Positions 25,800 through 34,323 of a stretch of DNA of 64,000 nucleotides are shown piece after piece. The notes under the pieces are model-generated. The model was given only the letters and a program-made list of their open reading frames with translations, searched no databases and was not told the DNA's origin. This stretch comes from Bacillus siamensis KCTC 13613 (GTDB lineage Bacteria; Bacillota; Bacilli; Bacillales; Bacillaceae). The stretch is taken from assembly GCF_000262045.1 (NCBI RefSeq), contig NZ_AJVF01000039.1, positions 372,001 to 436,000 on the forward strand, written 5' to 3'. Each line of letters starts with the position of its first letter. Positions within the stretch are counted from its first letter, which is position 1. A program made the translations under genes and the position numbers.

Positions 25800-26293
25800 G
25801 ACAGTTCTCTCCCTAAAATGTTCAAGTCATATCGTTTTCCGTCCATTTCGGCGATACCCGGGAATACGCCCCATTCGGTAAAACCGAATTTTTCAAACAG
25901 CTTAATGCTCGGCACATTATGGCCGAAGATAAAAGCCATCAGATTACGGATGCCGATCTTCGGAGCCATCTCAAGGGCTTCTTTCAGCAGAAAGCTTCCC
26001 GCTCCTTTGCCCCGGCAATCCTGGTGCAGATAAATACTGATCTCCGCCGTTTTGTCATAGGCCGGACGGCCGTAAAACGTTTCGAAGCTGATCCAGGCCG
26101 CCACTTTTCCGTTTTCATCTTCCGCGACCATCAGCGGGCGCCTGTCCGTGTGCCGCAAAAACCAATCCATCCGGTCTTCGGGCGTCACTTCTTCCGTATC
26201 AGCCGTGACCATCCTTGAGGCGATCGTCGAGTTGTATATAGCCACAACCGCATCTAAATCTTCCAATACGGCTTTGCGCAGGGTCAAATTCAT
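25796..26293 (-). CDS. ywnH: GNAT acetyltransferase, phosphinothricin-acetyltransferase type
   Basis: 165 aa, GNAT fold. The acetyl-CoA-binding loop reads QDCRGKGAGSFLL near residue 85, and IYNSTIASRM near the N-terminus is typical of the Bar/Pat subfamily, which acetylates the amino group of phosphinothricin-like amino acids. ATG at 26293 follows AGGGAGAT on the minus strand; a longer reading to 26344 lacks a site. It heads a two-gene unit with ywnG. The natural substrate is unknown. Confidence 0.88.
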   Translation of the reverse strand: MNLTLRKAVLEDLDAVVAIYNSTIASRMVTADTEEVTPEDRMDWFLRHTDRRPLMVAEDENGKVAAWISFETFYGRPAYDKTAEISIYLHQDCRGKGAGSFLLKEALEMAPKIGIRNLMAFIFGHNVPSIKLFEKFGFTEWGVFPGIAEMDGKRYDLNILGRELS

Positions 26294-26375
26294 ATTCCGG
26301 GATCTCCCTTCACATTTCATTACATAATTATGAGCAATCTGCACATACTACTTCAAAAAAGTTTTTTTATGATGT

Positions 26376-26405
26376 GTATATATTTTCAGAAAAGTGTTCA
26401 GAATG
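26376..26405 (+). promoter_or_regulatory. sigma-F promoter of spoIIQ
   Basis: GTATA, 15-bp spacer, GTTCAGAATG: fits the sigma-F pattern GywTA-N15-GGnnAnAHTR with one mismatch. spoIIQ is a forespore sigma-F gene in B. subtilis. Confidence 0.75.
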
Positions 26406-26424
26406 TTGCTGAGGTGATGAACAA

Positions 26425-27294
26425 ATGAGAGAGGAAGAAAAGAAAACTTCTCAAGTCAAAAAACTTCAGCGATTCTTTCGCAAACGCTGGATATTCCCTG
26501 CAATTTACTTAGTCAGTGCGGCCGTCATTTTAACAGCTGTCCTTTGGTATCAATCCGTTTCAAATGATGTGAAGGACAATCTGACGAATAACGGCGGAAA
26601 CTCCGCGTATGACAGCGGCAAAGACGATGCCGTCGAAGTAGGAAAGTCAATGGAAAACGTCGCAATGCCGGCTGCTCATTCTGAAAATGTTTCTGTTGTG
26701 AAAAAGTTTTATGAAACGAATGCCGCAAAAAAAGAGAAAGAAGCAGCACTTGTTAACTATAATAACACGTACAGCCTAAGTAAAGGAATTGACTTAGCTG
26801 AGAAAGACGGAAAATCATTTGACGTTTCCGCTTCTCTGAGCGGTACGGTTGTGAAAGCTGCTAAAGATCCGGTACTGGGATATGTGGTTGAAATTGAACA
26901 CTCAGACGGCCTGTCTACTGTCTATCAGTCTCTATCTGAAGTCAGCGTTGATCAGGGCGACAAAGTGAAGCAGAACCAGGTTATCGGAAAATCAGGAAAA
27001 AACCTTTACAGTGAAGAAAGCGGAAATCACGTACACTTTGAAATCCGCAAAGACGGCGTAGCAATGAATCCGCTGAACTTTATGGACAAACCGGTAACAT
27101 CTATTGAAAAAGCGGCAGCTGAAGAGAAAAACGCTGTAACAGAAGAAACGGAAGGGTCCATTCAGCAGTCTTCCGAGAAAAAAGATGTGACGCCTAAACA
27201 AGAAACCGAGGAAAAACCCGGCGGTAAAGAAGACGGCACAAAAGACAAGACAGATGGTAAAGATGACGGTTCAATGAAAGATTCAGGCAAGTAA
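26425..27294 (+). CDS. spoIIQ: stage II sporulation protein Q
   Basis: 289 aa. Forespore membrane protein whose outer domain binds SpoIIIAH across the septum and supports engulfment and late forespore gene expression. One membrane helix (residues 22-42) precedes a LytM/M23 domain. The first zinc ligand is Ser119 (SLSKGIDLA) instead of His, while NHVHFE keeps the later His pair, so the domain is a non-enzymatic binding module as in B. subtilis. The C-terminal tail is a Lys/Asp/Gly-rich disordered stretch. Confidence 0.94.
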   Translation: MREEEKKTSQVKKLQRFFRKRWIFPAIYLVSAAVILTAVLWYQSVSNDVKDNLTNNGGNSAYDSGKDDAVEVGKSMENVAMPAAHSENVSVVKKFYETNAAKKEKEAALVNYNNTYSLSKGIDLAEKDGKSFDVSASLSGTVVKAAKDPVLGYVVEIEHSDGLSTVYQSLSEVSVDQGDKVKQNQVIGKSGKNLYSEESGNHVHFEIRKDGVAMNPLNFMDKPVTSIEKAAAEEKNAVTEETEGSIQQSSEKKDVTPKQETEEKPGGKEDGTKDKTDGKDDGSMKDSGK

Positions 27295-27305
27295 CTGTGA
27301 TCCCT

Positions 27306-27337
27306 AAGCGCCTATCAGCTCTGATAGGCGCTTTTCA
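27306..27337 (+). terminator. terminator of spoIIQ
   Basis: 12- to 13-bp stem AAGCGCCTATCA/TGATAGGCGCTT with a short loop and TTTT. Confidence 0.9.
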
Positions 27338-27385
27338 TTTTGCCTCATATGCCTTTATACTAATAGAAAACGAGGGAGATGCTGA

Positions 27386-27865
27386 ATGAATAAATGTCTG
27401 GCGGCAGGATGGCTCGTCTTTATTTTCATTTCTGCTTTGACTGAAAGCTTTCACGATATGATTGTGACGAAGACGATGGCCTTCCGTTTCACGCCCCATC
27501 CGGATGCATCCGGTTTCTTTGTGTTCGATATGGCGGAGCTCACCGTACCTGAAGCGGCGATTCAAAAGCTCGGGCACGCGTTTTCCTTTTTTGTGCTCAC
27601 CTGTTTGTTTTTCAGAGAGCGCAGACGCATGAAGAGGGCGGTGCTCTATGCATTGGCCGCCGCCTTCCTGTCAGAAATCGTCCAGCTCTTTTTCGGCAGA
27701 AACGGCTGCCTCCGTGATGTGCTGATTGACAGTCTCGGCATTGCTGTATTCTGTGTTTTACAAAGGAAAAAAGTGAGAATGCTCCATTTTTACGAAGCAA
27801 TCAGAAGTACACCACTACTACAGCTTCCGCAAGTCATTATTTTAGTTTCTCTAATTCTTCTATAG
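27386..27865 (+). CDS. ywnJ: VanZ-like membrane protein
   Basis: 159 aa with four hydrophobic segments. The pattern IQKLGHAFSFFVLTCLF and FLSEIVQLFFGRNGCLRDVLIDSLG is that of VanZ-family proteins (E-x-x-Q and R-x-x-x-D-x-x-x-N/D-x-x-G). Named from position after spoIIQ. The last residues (about 150-159) run into the AT-rich block that holds the next, convergent gene and overlap it by 29 bases. The C-terminus may have been replaced there. RBS GAGGGAGATG (27371-27380). Confidence 0.75.
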   Translation: MNKCLAAGWLVFIFISALTESFHDMIVTKTMAFRFTPHPDASGFFVFDMAELTVPEAAIQKLGHAFSFFVLTCLFFRERRRMKRAVLYALAAAFLSEIVQLFFGRNGCLRDVLIDSLGIAVFCVLQRKKVRMLHFYEAIRSTPLLQLPQVIILVSLILL

Positions 27866-28205
27866 TGTATGTAGTAACAGGAGCCGCTTGATCATCATCT
27901 TTTTCCCTCCATCCTTTCCACACTCGTTGATTGTACTTATCTTTTCTTTTTTGTTCCCATTTTTTTTGTTCCTTACTAGTACCTGTTGTATACTTTCCTT
28001 TTTGTGCGAATCTTTTTCTTGTTTTTTCGCTACTCTTGCTAAGTGTTTGTCGTACATTATTCATCGAATACAGTTCTTCCTGTTTCAATCTCTTCTTTTT
28101 CTCTATAGCTTCAGGAGACTTCTCTCTGGCTCGTTGTTTTTCTCTAATCTCTCTCCTTTTTCTTTGACCTAAGGTTTCATTTTTAAATTGATTTTCTTCT
28201 CTCAT
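27837..28205 (-). CDS. small, highly basic orphan protein
   Basis: 122 aa, over one third Lys/Arg/Glu, no membrane segment, helical and probably coiled coil (REIREKQRAREKSPEAIEKKK). I recognise no domain. The plus strand is a long pyrimidine tract, unlike neighbouring genes, so it looks recently acquired. ATG at 28205 follows AAGGAGC on the minus strand. It overlaps the end of ywnJ and lies between ywnJ and bcrC, which B. subtilis lacks as far as I recall. A nucleic-acid-binding or phage-derived role is only a guess. Confidence 0.55.
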   Translation of the reverse strand: MREENQFKNETLGQRKRREIREKQRAREKSPEAIEKKKRLKQEELYSMNNVRQTLSKSSEKTRKRFAQKGKYTTGTSKEQKKWEQKRKDKYNQRVWKGWREKDDDQAAPVTTYTIEELEKLK

Positions 28206-28331
28206 TTTAAACTAGCTCCTTCCACTAGAATATTTATGCAAAACTTAAATCACTTTTATTATAAACAAATGATGTTTTTCTCTCACTTATATCTTGTTGT
28301 TATTCCTGATATGATGCTGGGTTTTTCGTGA

Positions 28332-28359
28332 CCAAGGCAGACAACGGAACGCGCCTTGG
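28332..28359. other. isolated perfect hairpin
   Basis: CCAAGGC and GCCTTGG with a 14-base loop, in a GC-richer island within the 28206-28450 gap. No T run on either side and no gene it clearly serves. No other feature is seen in that gap. Confidence 0.4.
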
Positions 28360-28415
28360 CTGCAGCTGAAGGAGTTGTGCGGCAGGGCGACCGTAAAAAC
28401 ATAGCGCCAAACATA

Positions 28416-28452
28416 CAAAAACCGGCAGTCTGTGAAAGACGCCGGCTTTTTT
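28416..28452. terminator. terminator of bcrC
   Basis: ACCGGC and GCCGGC arms (with AGTCT/AGAC inside) flanked by A and T runs; overlaps the bcrC stop codon. Confidence 0.75.
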
Positions 28453-29035
28453 ATATATGATGGTTTGTCGATTTGTTTTTATGAACGATACTTTCGTAGA
28501 TTCGCACGATCAGGTCGACAATCGGACGAAGCACATTTGAAAATCTGAACAGCAGGAATCCGACAACGAGGGAAACGATAATGCTTCCGAGTACATCAAT
28601 CGGATAATGGTGGCCGACCCAAATTCTTGAGAAGCCGGTCAAAAGGCCGAAAATCACCAGCGGCCAGCCGAGTTTTTTGTTGCGGAACAGAATCGCAATT
28701 GAAATGGCCAAAGCGCCTGTCGTATGGTCACTCGGAAAAGAAGCATCCGCGGCATGAGGGATCAGCGTATGAACCGTATGATCGACAAAGGGGCGCGGCT
28801 CGACATAGACTTTCGTGATGAGGTAGTTGATGATAAGCGCCGCAACACCCGTGAAGCCCGCGTACAGGGCGTTTTGTCTGCCTTTTGTGTTTCCAAACAG
28901 CCACATGGAAAGCAGGAAAAGGGCGTAGGCGTAAATGGCGTATTCCGTTATAAATACCATGATAGAGTCGAGAATGGCACTATGGTGCGACAAACCATTG
29001 ATCGCTTTAAATAGTTCGTAATTCACAAATATCAC
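28451..29035 (-). CDS. bcrC: undecaprenyl-diphosphate phosphatase, PAP2 type
   Basis: 194 aa, about five membrane helices. The PAP2 active-site motifs are present: KVYVEPRPF (first motif), PSDHT (second) and RIWVGHHYPIDVLGS (third). It turns C55-PP into C55-P on the outer face for lipid carrier recycling and gives bacitracin resistance. Position matches ywoA/bcrC of B. subtilis. The start follows AAAGGTGAT on the minus strand. It is divergent from the SEDS gene. No clear promoter was read for it. Confidence 0.9.
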   Translation of the reverse strand: MIFVNYELFKAINGLSHHSAILDSIMVFITEYAIYAYALFLLSMWLFGNTKGRQNALYAGFTGVAALIINYLITKVYVEPRPFVDHTVHTLIPHAADASFPSDHTTGALAISIAILFRNKKLGWPLVIFGLLTGFSRIWVGHHYPIDVLGSIIVSLVVGFLLFRFSNVLRPIVDLIVRIYESIVHKNKSTNHHI

Positions 29036-29124
29036 CTTTTATCTTTATTTTATATGAACAGTGTAATGCTTTTTTCTATGAGACACAATTGGTATTAAAA
29101 ATAATTATAAAAAAGTAAACAGAA

Positions 29125-29151
29125 TGAAACGTGACTGTATTACTGTGCGTC
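29125..29151 (+). promoter_or_regulatory. ECF-sigma promoter of the SEDS gene
   Basis: TGAAAC, 17-bp spacer, CGTC: a full match to the SigM/SigX/SigW-type promoter, with CGTC favouring SigM or SigX. It lies 40 bases before the SEDS start codon. Confidence 0.7.
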
Positions 29152-29190
29152 AAGTATGAGGGAAAAGAATAGCCGAAGGAGTTTTGTCCG

Positions 29191-30345
29191 TTGCTGAAAC
29201 GTTTGAAAAACGCCGATCTGCCGCTTGTGTTTGTCATCATGCTGCTTTGCGGATTCGGTTTGTTAATGGTGTACAGCGCCAGTGATGTGATGGGGTCTCA
29301 GCGATACGGAGATCCATCCTATTTCTTCCATAAACAGAGAACCTCTTTGCTGATCGGAATATGCTTATTTTTATTTGCAGCCTGTCTGCCGTATAAGCGC
29401 TATGCCCGGCTTGTACCGCTGTTTGTGGTCGGATCACTGGTGTTGCTGCTGCTCGTATTGATACCGGGAATCGGGCTGGAGCGGAATTTTTCCCGCAGAT
29501 GGCTGGGAGCGGGGCCGCTTGTCATACAGCCGTCTGAATTGGCGAAGATCGCGATGATTTTGTATTTCGCTGCGATTTACACGAAAAAGCAGCCGTACAT
29601 TCATCAATTTGTGAAGGGGGTTCTGCCGCCTTTAGTCATTTTGGGAACGGCTTTTCTGCTGACATTGGCGGAGCCTGATTTAGGAACGGCTTCCTTAATT
29701 CTGGCGGCGTGCGGGTCAATTTTATTATGTGCCGGCTTGAAAAAGCGCCATTTGCTCGTGCTCGGCGCGACGGCGGTGTCGGGAGTCGTTTATCTCGCAT
29801 TTTCCGCTTCCTATCGTGTGAAGCGCCTTGTTTCCTTTACCAATCCGTTTGGTGACGCGAACGGGGACGGCTATCAGCTGATTCAATCTTATTTCGCCAT
29901 TTCCGGAGGCGGATTTTTCGGAAGAGGCCTTGGGAACAGTGTTGAAAAAATGAATTACCTGCCTGAGGCGCACACTGACTTCATTATGGCTGTGATCAGC
30001 GAAGAACTGGGGATATTCGGTGTTCTGATCGTTTTGGGATTATATTTCGCGTTAATGCTTCTCGGCGTAAAAACAGCCATGCGTGCTGATGATCCGTTCG
30101 GGAAGCTTCTCGCCATCGGAATTACGTTCCAATTGATGTTTCAGGTTGTATTGAATTTGGGAGCGATGAGCGGACTCCTCCCGGTTACAGGTGTGCCGCT
30201 TCCGTTTATCAGCTACGGCGGTTCTTCATTGATTATGACGCTGTTTTTGTGCGGCATACTGGTCAATATCAGTACATATTCAAAAAAACAAACCGTACGG
30301 CATAAGCGGCCTGTCCTGCATGAAAAAAAGGCTTCTTCTTTTTAA
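29191..30345 (+). CDS. FtsW/RodA/SpoVE-family (SEDS) glycosyltransferase, additional paralogue
   Basis: 384 aa, about ten membrane helices. SEDS proteins polymerise glycan strands from lipid II. Family marks are LMVYSAS near the N-terminus, RRWLGAGPLVIQPSELAK, the long periplasmic loop with EAHTDFIMAVISEELG carrying the essential Asp, and the C-terminal PLPFISYGGSSL. It is not at the place of ftsW, rodA or spoVE in B. subtilis, so it is probably an extra member. Starts TTG at 29191 behind CGAAGGAG (29173-29180). No partner penicillin-binding protein is adjacent. Confidence 0.85.
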   Translation: MLKRLKNADLPLVFVIMLLCGFGLLMVYSASDVMGSQRYGDPSYFFHKQRTSLLIGICLFLFAACLPYKRYARLVPLFVVGSLVLLLLVLIPGIGLERNFSRRWLGAGPLVIQPSELAKIAMILYFAAIYTKKQPYIHQFVKGVLPPLVILGTAFLLTLAEPDLGTASLILAACGSILLCAGLKKRHLLVLGATAVSGVVYLAFSASYRVKRLVSFTNPFGDANGDGYQLIQSYFAISGGGFFGRGLGNSVEKMNYLPEAHTDFIMAVISEELGIFGVLIVLGLYFALMLLGVKTAMRADDPFGKLLAIGITFQLMFQVVLNLGAMSGLLPVTGVPLPFISYGGSSLIMTLFLCGILVNISTYSKKQTVRHKRPVLHEKKASSF

Positions 30346-30351
30346 TGAAGC

Positions 30352-30391
30352 ACGAAAAAAAACGCCCGGGACATGCTGTCTCCGGGCGTTC
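30352..30391. terminator. terminator between the SEDS gene and nrgB
   Basis: 9-bp stem AACGCCCGG/CCGGGCGTT with a 12-base loop. The long A run on the left gives a good U tract only for the minus strand. Confidence 0.75.
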
Positions 30392-30398
30392 TGTATGT

Positions 30399-30749
30399 TT
30401 ATAAAGCTCCTGGTCCTTCTTCTCCGGTGCGGATATTAATCGTATTTCCGATTTCATAGACAAATATTTTGCCGTCGCCGGGCTCTCCCGTTTTCAGCAC
30501 TTTTTTCGCCGTTTCCACCACTTGATCAACGGGGACCTTGCTGACAACGATTTCCACTTTCAGCCGTTCATACACATTGCTTTCAATTTTGACTCCGCGG
30601 TACAGTTCGGTGTGGGCTTTTTGAAGGCCGCAGCCGTGTACGTTGGAGAAAGTCAGCGATGTGACTCCGATTTTACCGAGTTCCTGCTTCAATGTTTCAA
30701 ACTTAGCCGGACGCGTAACGATTTCTACCTTGAACATTTGACCGCTCAT
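30399..30749 (-). CDS. nrgB: PII-family nitrogen regulatory protein
   Basis: 116 aa, PII (GlnK) fold. It senses ATP/ADP and 2-oxoglutarate, plugs the ammonium channel and, in B. subtilis, binds TnrA. The T-loop carries GLQKAHTELYRGV, and the later GKIFVYEIGNTINIRTGE is the PII signature. It lies 17 bases behind nrgA in the same operon. Also called glnK. The ATG is preceded by GAGGAGTGAC on the minus strand. Confidence 0.93.
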   Translation of the reverse strand: MSGQMFKVEIVTRPAKFETLKQELGKIGVTSLTFSNVHGCGLQKAHTELYRGVKIESNVYERLKVEIVVSKVPVDQVVETAKKVLKTGEPGDGKIFVYEIGNTINIRTGEEGPGAL

Positions 30750-30766
30750 CTAAGTCACTCCTCACT

Positions 30767-31978
30767 TTATAAGTCCTGATATGCTTTTTCCCCATGCATC
30801 GTTAAATCAAGCCCGAGTGATTCTTCTTCTTCACTGGCGCGGAGGGGAATGAACAGACCTACAATTTTAATGATAACGAAAGTGACAATAAATACAAATA
30901 CATAGGTTGCCGCAATGGCCGCAATCTGTTTCCAAAGCAGTCCCGGATCGCCGTAAAACAGCCCGTTTGCCCCGCCGTCATTGACGGAAGTGGTGGCGAA
31001 TAAACCGGTCGCGATGCCGCCCCATGTCCCGCCGATTCCATGCAGGCCGAAAGCGTCAAGCGCATCATCGTATCCGAAAGTCTTTTTGAGCCAATACACG
31101 CCCCAAAAGCAGACAAGCCCGCCGATAAAACCGATCACGATGGAAGAAAACGGCGTAACGAACCCGGCAGCCGGCGTAATGGCGACAAGTCCGGCGATAG
31201 CGCCTGATACAGCACCCAGCATAGTCGGTTTCTTGTTCAGCATCCATTCGATTAAAATCCAGCCGATAATTCCGGCCGCAGCTGCGGTGTTTGTATTAAT
31301 GAAAGCAAACATCGCGATACTGTCAAGCGTCAGGGCGCTGCCGACATTGAAGCCGAACCATCCGAACCAAATGAGCGCCCCGCCCAAGAACGTATAAATT
31401 AAGTTGTGAGGAGAAGCCGCCGTGCCGTCCTTGCGTTTCCCGAGGACAATCGCCAGAACGAGCCCGGCAACTCCGGAAGAGATGTGAACAACATTTCCGC
31501 CCGCGAAATCAAGGGCGCCCATTTGGCCGATCCAGCCGCCGCCCCATACCCAGTGCGCAACGGGTGTATATACGAGGGAAACCCACAAAAAGGAAAATAA
31601 AAGAAAAGCACTGAATCTCATGCGTTCAGCGAATGCTCCGGAAATAATCGCCGTCGTCAGGACTGCAAATGTCATTTGGAACATCATGAACAATGAATGC
31701 GGGATCGTATCACTGTAGCTTCCGGGGTCAAAACCGATTCCCTTCAGCCCCGCCCATTCAATGCCGCCAAGCCATGTATTGCCGGGAGCAAAAGCAAGTG
31801 AATATCCGTACAAAACCCAAACGACGGATACGATGGCAATGGAAGAAAAACTGTGCATCGCCGTGCTGAGCACATTTTTGCTTTTTACCATTCCGCCGTA
31901 AAATAAAGCCAGCCCGGGGGTCATCAGCCACACGAGTAAAGCGCAAAAGAACATAAATACTGTATCGCCCATCTGCAT
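30767..31978 (-). CDS. nrgA: ammonium transporter
   Basis: 403 aa, eleven membrane helices, Amt family. Signature DFAGGNVVHISSGVAGL; the twin-His pore residues lie in that region and in DAFGLHGIGGTWGG. Moves ammonium inward under nitrogen limitation. Also called amtB. Start ATG at 31978 behind GGAGGAAT on the minus strand. First gene of nrgAB, with a TnrA site upstream. Confidence 0.96.
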   Translation of the reverse strand: MQMGDTVFMFFCALLVWLMTPGLALFYGGMVKSKNVLSTAMHSFSSIAIVSVVWVLYGYSLAFAPGNTWLGGIEWAGLKGIGFDPGSYSDTIPHSLFMMFQMTFAVLTTAIISGAFAERMRFSAFLLFSFLWVSLVYTPVAHWVWGGGWIGQMGALDFAGGNVVHISSGVAGLVLAIVLGKRKDGTAASPHNLIYTFLGGALIWFGWFGFNVGSALTLDSIAMFAFINTNTAAAAGIIGWILIEWMLNKKPTMLGAVSGAIAGLVAITPAAGFVTPFSSIVIGFIGGLVCFWGVYWLKKTFGYDDALDAFGLHGIGGTWGGIATGLFATTSVNDGGANGLFYGDPGLLWKQIAAIAATYVFVFIVTFVIIKIVGLFIPLRASEEEESLGLDLTMHGEKAYQDL

Positions 31979-32025
31979 GTTGTATTCCTCCGTCTCATTC
32001 AGAATGTAATTGTGATTAATTCATT

Positions 32026-32076
32026 ATTATAGAGAAAAAAGAATGATAAAACATTTTCGTGTAAGGTTATCTGACA
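32026..32076 (-). promoter_or_regulatory. TnrA-activated promoter of nrgAB
   Basis: On the minus strand TGTCAGATAACCTTACA (32076-32060) fits TGTNANAWWWTMTNACA well. TATAAT lies at 32031-32026. With a start near 32019, the site is centred about 49 bases upstream, the geometry known for TnrA activation of nrgAB. Confidence 0.85.
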
Positions 32077-32230
32077 TGGTTTTTTGCGTTCATCATGTCG
32101 CTTTTCAAATGAACGTCATGTGACTTTATATCCATAAAAAGAGCATCGGAGCACGGAAGAAGAAATCCTGTCCGGGAAAGAGTAAAATAATCGGGGTGAG
32201 AAACACTAACTGCATCAGGAGGAATTGAAT

Positions 32231-32797
32231 ATGACAACATCTTTGAATCTGCAATTTGAAAAAACGGCTTTGGTCCTTATTGATTTACAAAAAGGCATTG
32301 TGCCGATGGATAAAAGCGGGGCCGTTGTGCCAAACGCGAAAAAATTAATTGATGTGTTCCGGGAAAAAGGCGGTTTTATCAGCTTTGTGAACGTTGATTT
32401 TCATGACGGGGCTGATGCGCTGAAGCCGCTGACGGATGAAGGGGCGGCGGGCCATTCGGCTCCGGCGGCGGATTGGGCTGAATTTGTGCCTGAAATCGGA
32501 GTGAAAGAAGATGATTATACGGTGACAAAACGGCAGTGGGGCGCGTTTTTCGGCACGGATCTGGATCTTCAGCTCAGAAGACGGGGAATCGACACGATTG
32601 TATTATGCGGGATTGCGACAAACATCGGTGTGGAAAGCACGGCGCGGGAAGCTTTTCAGCTCGGGTATCAGCAAGTTTTCGTGACTGACGCGATGGCGAC
32701 GTTCAGCGATGAACAGCACGAAGCGACACTCAAGTTTATCTTCCCGAGAATCGGCAGAAGCCGGACGACGGAAGAATTTATCGCACAGACAAAATGA
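32231..32797 (+). CDS. ywoC: isochorismatase-like cysteine hydrolase
   Basis: 188 aa. Family triad: Asp in LVLIDLQKG, Lys in TVTKRQWGAF, Cys in IVLCGIATNIGVEST. Such enzymes hydrolyse amide-type small molecules, for example nicotinamide, ureidoacrylate or isochorismate; the true substrate is not known. ATG at 32231 fits AGGAGGAA (32217-32224). Overlaps the next gene, an MFS exporter, by four bases. The allantoin permease gene follows, so a role in nitrogen-compound breakdown is possible. Confidence 0.85.
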   Translation: MTTSLNLQFEKTALVLIDLQKGIVPMDKSGAVVPNAKKLIDVFREKGGFISFVNVDFHDGADALKPLTDEGAAGHSAPAADWAEFVPEIGVKEDDYTVTKRQWGAFFGTDLDLQLRRRGIDTIVLCGIATNIGVESTAREAFQLGYQQVFVTDAMATFSDEQHEATLKFIFPRIGRSRTTEEFIAQTK

Positions 32798-34158
32798 CAA
32801 TCTCCAAAAAAAGCCGCGTTCTGTTTTTGACAGCCGTGGCTTCGGGGACGATGCTGAACCCATTGAACTCGTCGATGATTTCTCTTGCGCTTCACAGTAT
32901 TCAGCATGAATTTCACCTGTCGTTTACAACGGTGTCCTGGCTGATATCGTCCTTTTATCTGGCCAGTGCGGTGGCGCAGCCTGTTACCGGAAAGCTCGGT
33001 GATATGCTCGGCAGGAAGAAGCTGTTTTTGATCGGGCTTCTGCTTGTTGCCGTCTCGGCCGTCGGCGCGCCGTTTGCGCCGACTTTCATGACGTTGTTAA
33101 TGATGAGACTGTTTCAATCGATCGGAAGCAGCGCGATATATCCGTCCGGCGTCGGGTTGATCCGTTCGAATATACAGGAGAAGCAGGCGTCGGCGCTTGC
33201 CGTCCTGTCGATCTTTGCATCAGCTATGACGGCGCTCGGTCCGACGCTCGGCGGTTTTCTGATCGTTTGGGGAGGGTGGCCCGCGATCTTTTTCGTCAAT
33301 CTGCCGTTTATCATTCTCAGCTTTTTTCTCGGGATGTATATGTTTCCGAAAGATGAAAAGCGCGAGATCGGCGGCTTGAAAGCCGTGCTCCGCCAGCTTG
33401 ATACGATCGGGATACTCCTGTTTGCCGGGGCGATTATTCTGCTTTTGTCATTTTTGTTGTCCTTCAGTACGAAGCCTCACTATACAGAAGGCGTATTCGG
33501 GCTTTTGTTTGTCGGGCTGTTTATCTGGCGCGAGCTGAAAACGGAGAAGCCTTTTATTGATGTCAGGCTGTTTAAAACGCATCGGAAACTATCGTCGGTG
33601 TATATTCAATTTATTCTGCTGAATATATTCTTTTACTGCATCTTTTTCGGACTTCCGAGCTATTTTCAGGATGAAATGCATTTGTCCGTCCAGACAAGCG
33701 GAATGATTATGCTGTTTATGTCAGGCATGAGCATCCTGGTGTCGCCTTTGACCGGAAAATGGATAGATAAAAAAGGGGTTCTTCAGCCGATTGTTGCCGG
33801 AACCTGCCTGACTGCGATCGGGGCGGTGCTGTTAACGTTCTTCTTCCTTCAGGCGCCTATGATAGGTAAGGGGCTGATTCTGTCCGTCCTGGGTGTCGGT
33901 TACGGCTTCGGCAATGTGACGTTTCAGGCGGCCATGCTGAAAACAAGTCCAGCCGACATGGTCGGAACAACGTCCGGCCTGTTTCAGACCTGCCGGTATC
34001 TCGGTTCGATTTTATCTTCCGTCATTTTGGGCATTCTTTTCGGAAAAGAAATAACCGCCGGCCATTTTCATATGCTCGGCACGATTCTTATCATTGTCGG
34101 CGTCGTAAGCCTTTTGATGGCGTTCCGGTTTTCGGTTCTTCTCAAAAAGGCCTCTTAA
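32794..34158 (+). CDS. ywoD: MFS transporter, DHA2-like
   Basis: 454 aa, at least twelve membrane helices. The loop GKLGDMLGRKKLF is the MFS loop-2 motif, and GPTLGGFLI is motif C of drug:proton antiporters. Probably exports drugs or metabolites. ATG overlaps the stop of ywoC (ATGA), so the two are cotranslated and may act together. Substrate unknown. Confidence 0.85.
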   Translation: MTISKKSRVLFLTAVASGTMLNPLNSSMISLALHSIQHEFHLSFTTVSWLISSFYLASAVAQPVTGKLGDMLGRKKLFLIGLLLVAVSAVGAPFAPTFMTLLMMRLFQSIGSSAIYPSGVGLIRSNIQEKQASALAVLSIFASAMTALGPTLGGFLIVWGGWPAIFFVNLPFIILSFFLGMYMFPKDEKREIGGLKAVLRQLDTIGILLFAGAIILLLSFLLSFSTKPHYTEGVFGLLFVGLFIWRELKTEKPFIDVRLFKTHRKLSSVYIQFILLNIFFYCIFFGLPSYFQDEMHLSVQTSGMIMLFMSGMSILVSPLTGKWIDKKGVLQPIVAGTCLTAIGAVLLTFFFLQAPMIGKGLILSVLGVGYGFGNVTFQAAMLKTSPADMVGTTSGLFQTCRYLGSILSSVILGILFGKEITAGHFHMLGTILIIVGVVSLLMAFRFSVLLKKAS

Positions 34159-34168
34159 CAGCCGCATC

Positions 34169-34200
34169 AAAAAGAGACGGGTACTTCCCGTCTCTTTTTT
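34169..34200 (+). terminator. terminator of ywoC-ywoD
   Basis: Perfect stem AAAAAGAGACGGG/CCCGTCTCTTTTT with a 6-base loop and T run. Confidence 0.92.
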
Positions 34201-34323
34201 TATGTGCAATGTGCTCAAAAATCAAAACGAAAATTGTCGATAGCGCCCAATGTTATTTACGGAATTTTCAGTTATATTCTTTAACATGATATGTGAGGAA
34301 ACCGTACATACAGGAGGGTGAAG

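Noticed and set aside
27888-28172. Open frames on the plus strand opposite the basic gene
   Set aside because: They are runs of Phe, Ser, Leu and Cys caused by the pyrimidine tract, without ribosome-binding sites. The minus-strand frame has a good start and a plausible product.
34270-34286. TnrA-like AGTTATATTCTTTAACA upstream of pucI
   Set aside because: Nine of ten palindromic positions fit, but the site is only 38 bases before the start codon. With the usual -49 geometry transcription would start inside the gene, so I do not claim activation.
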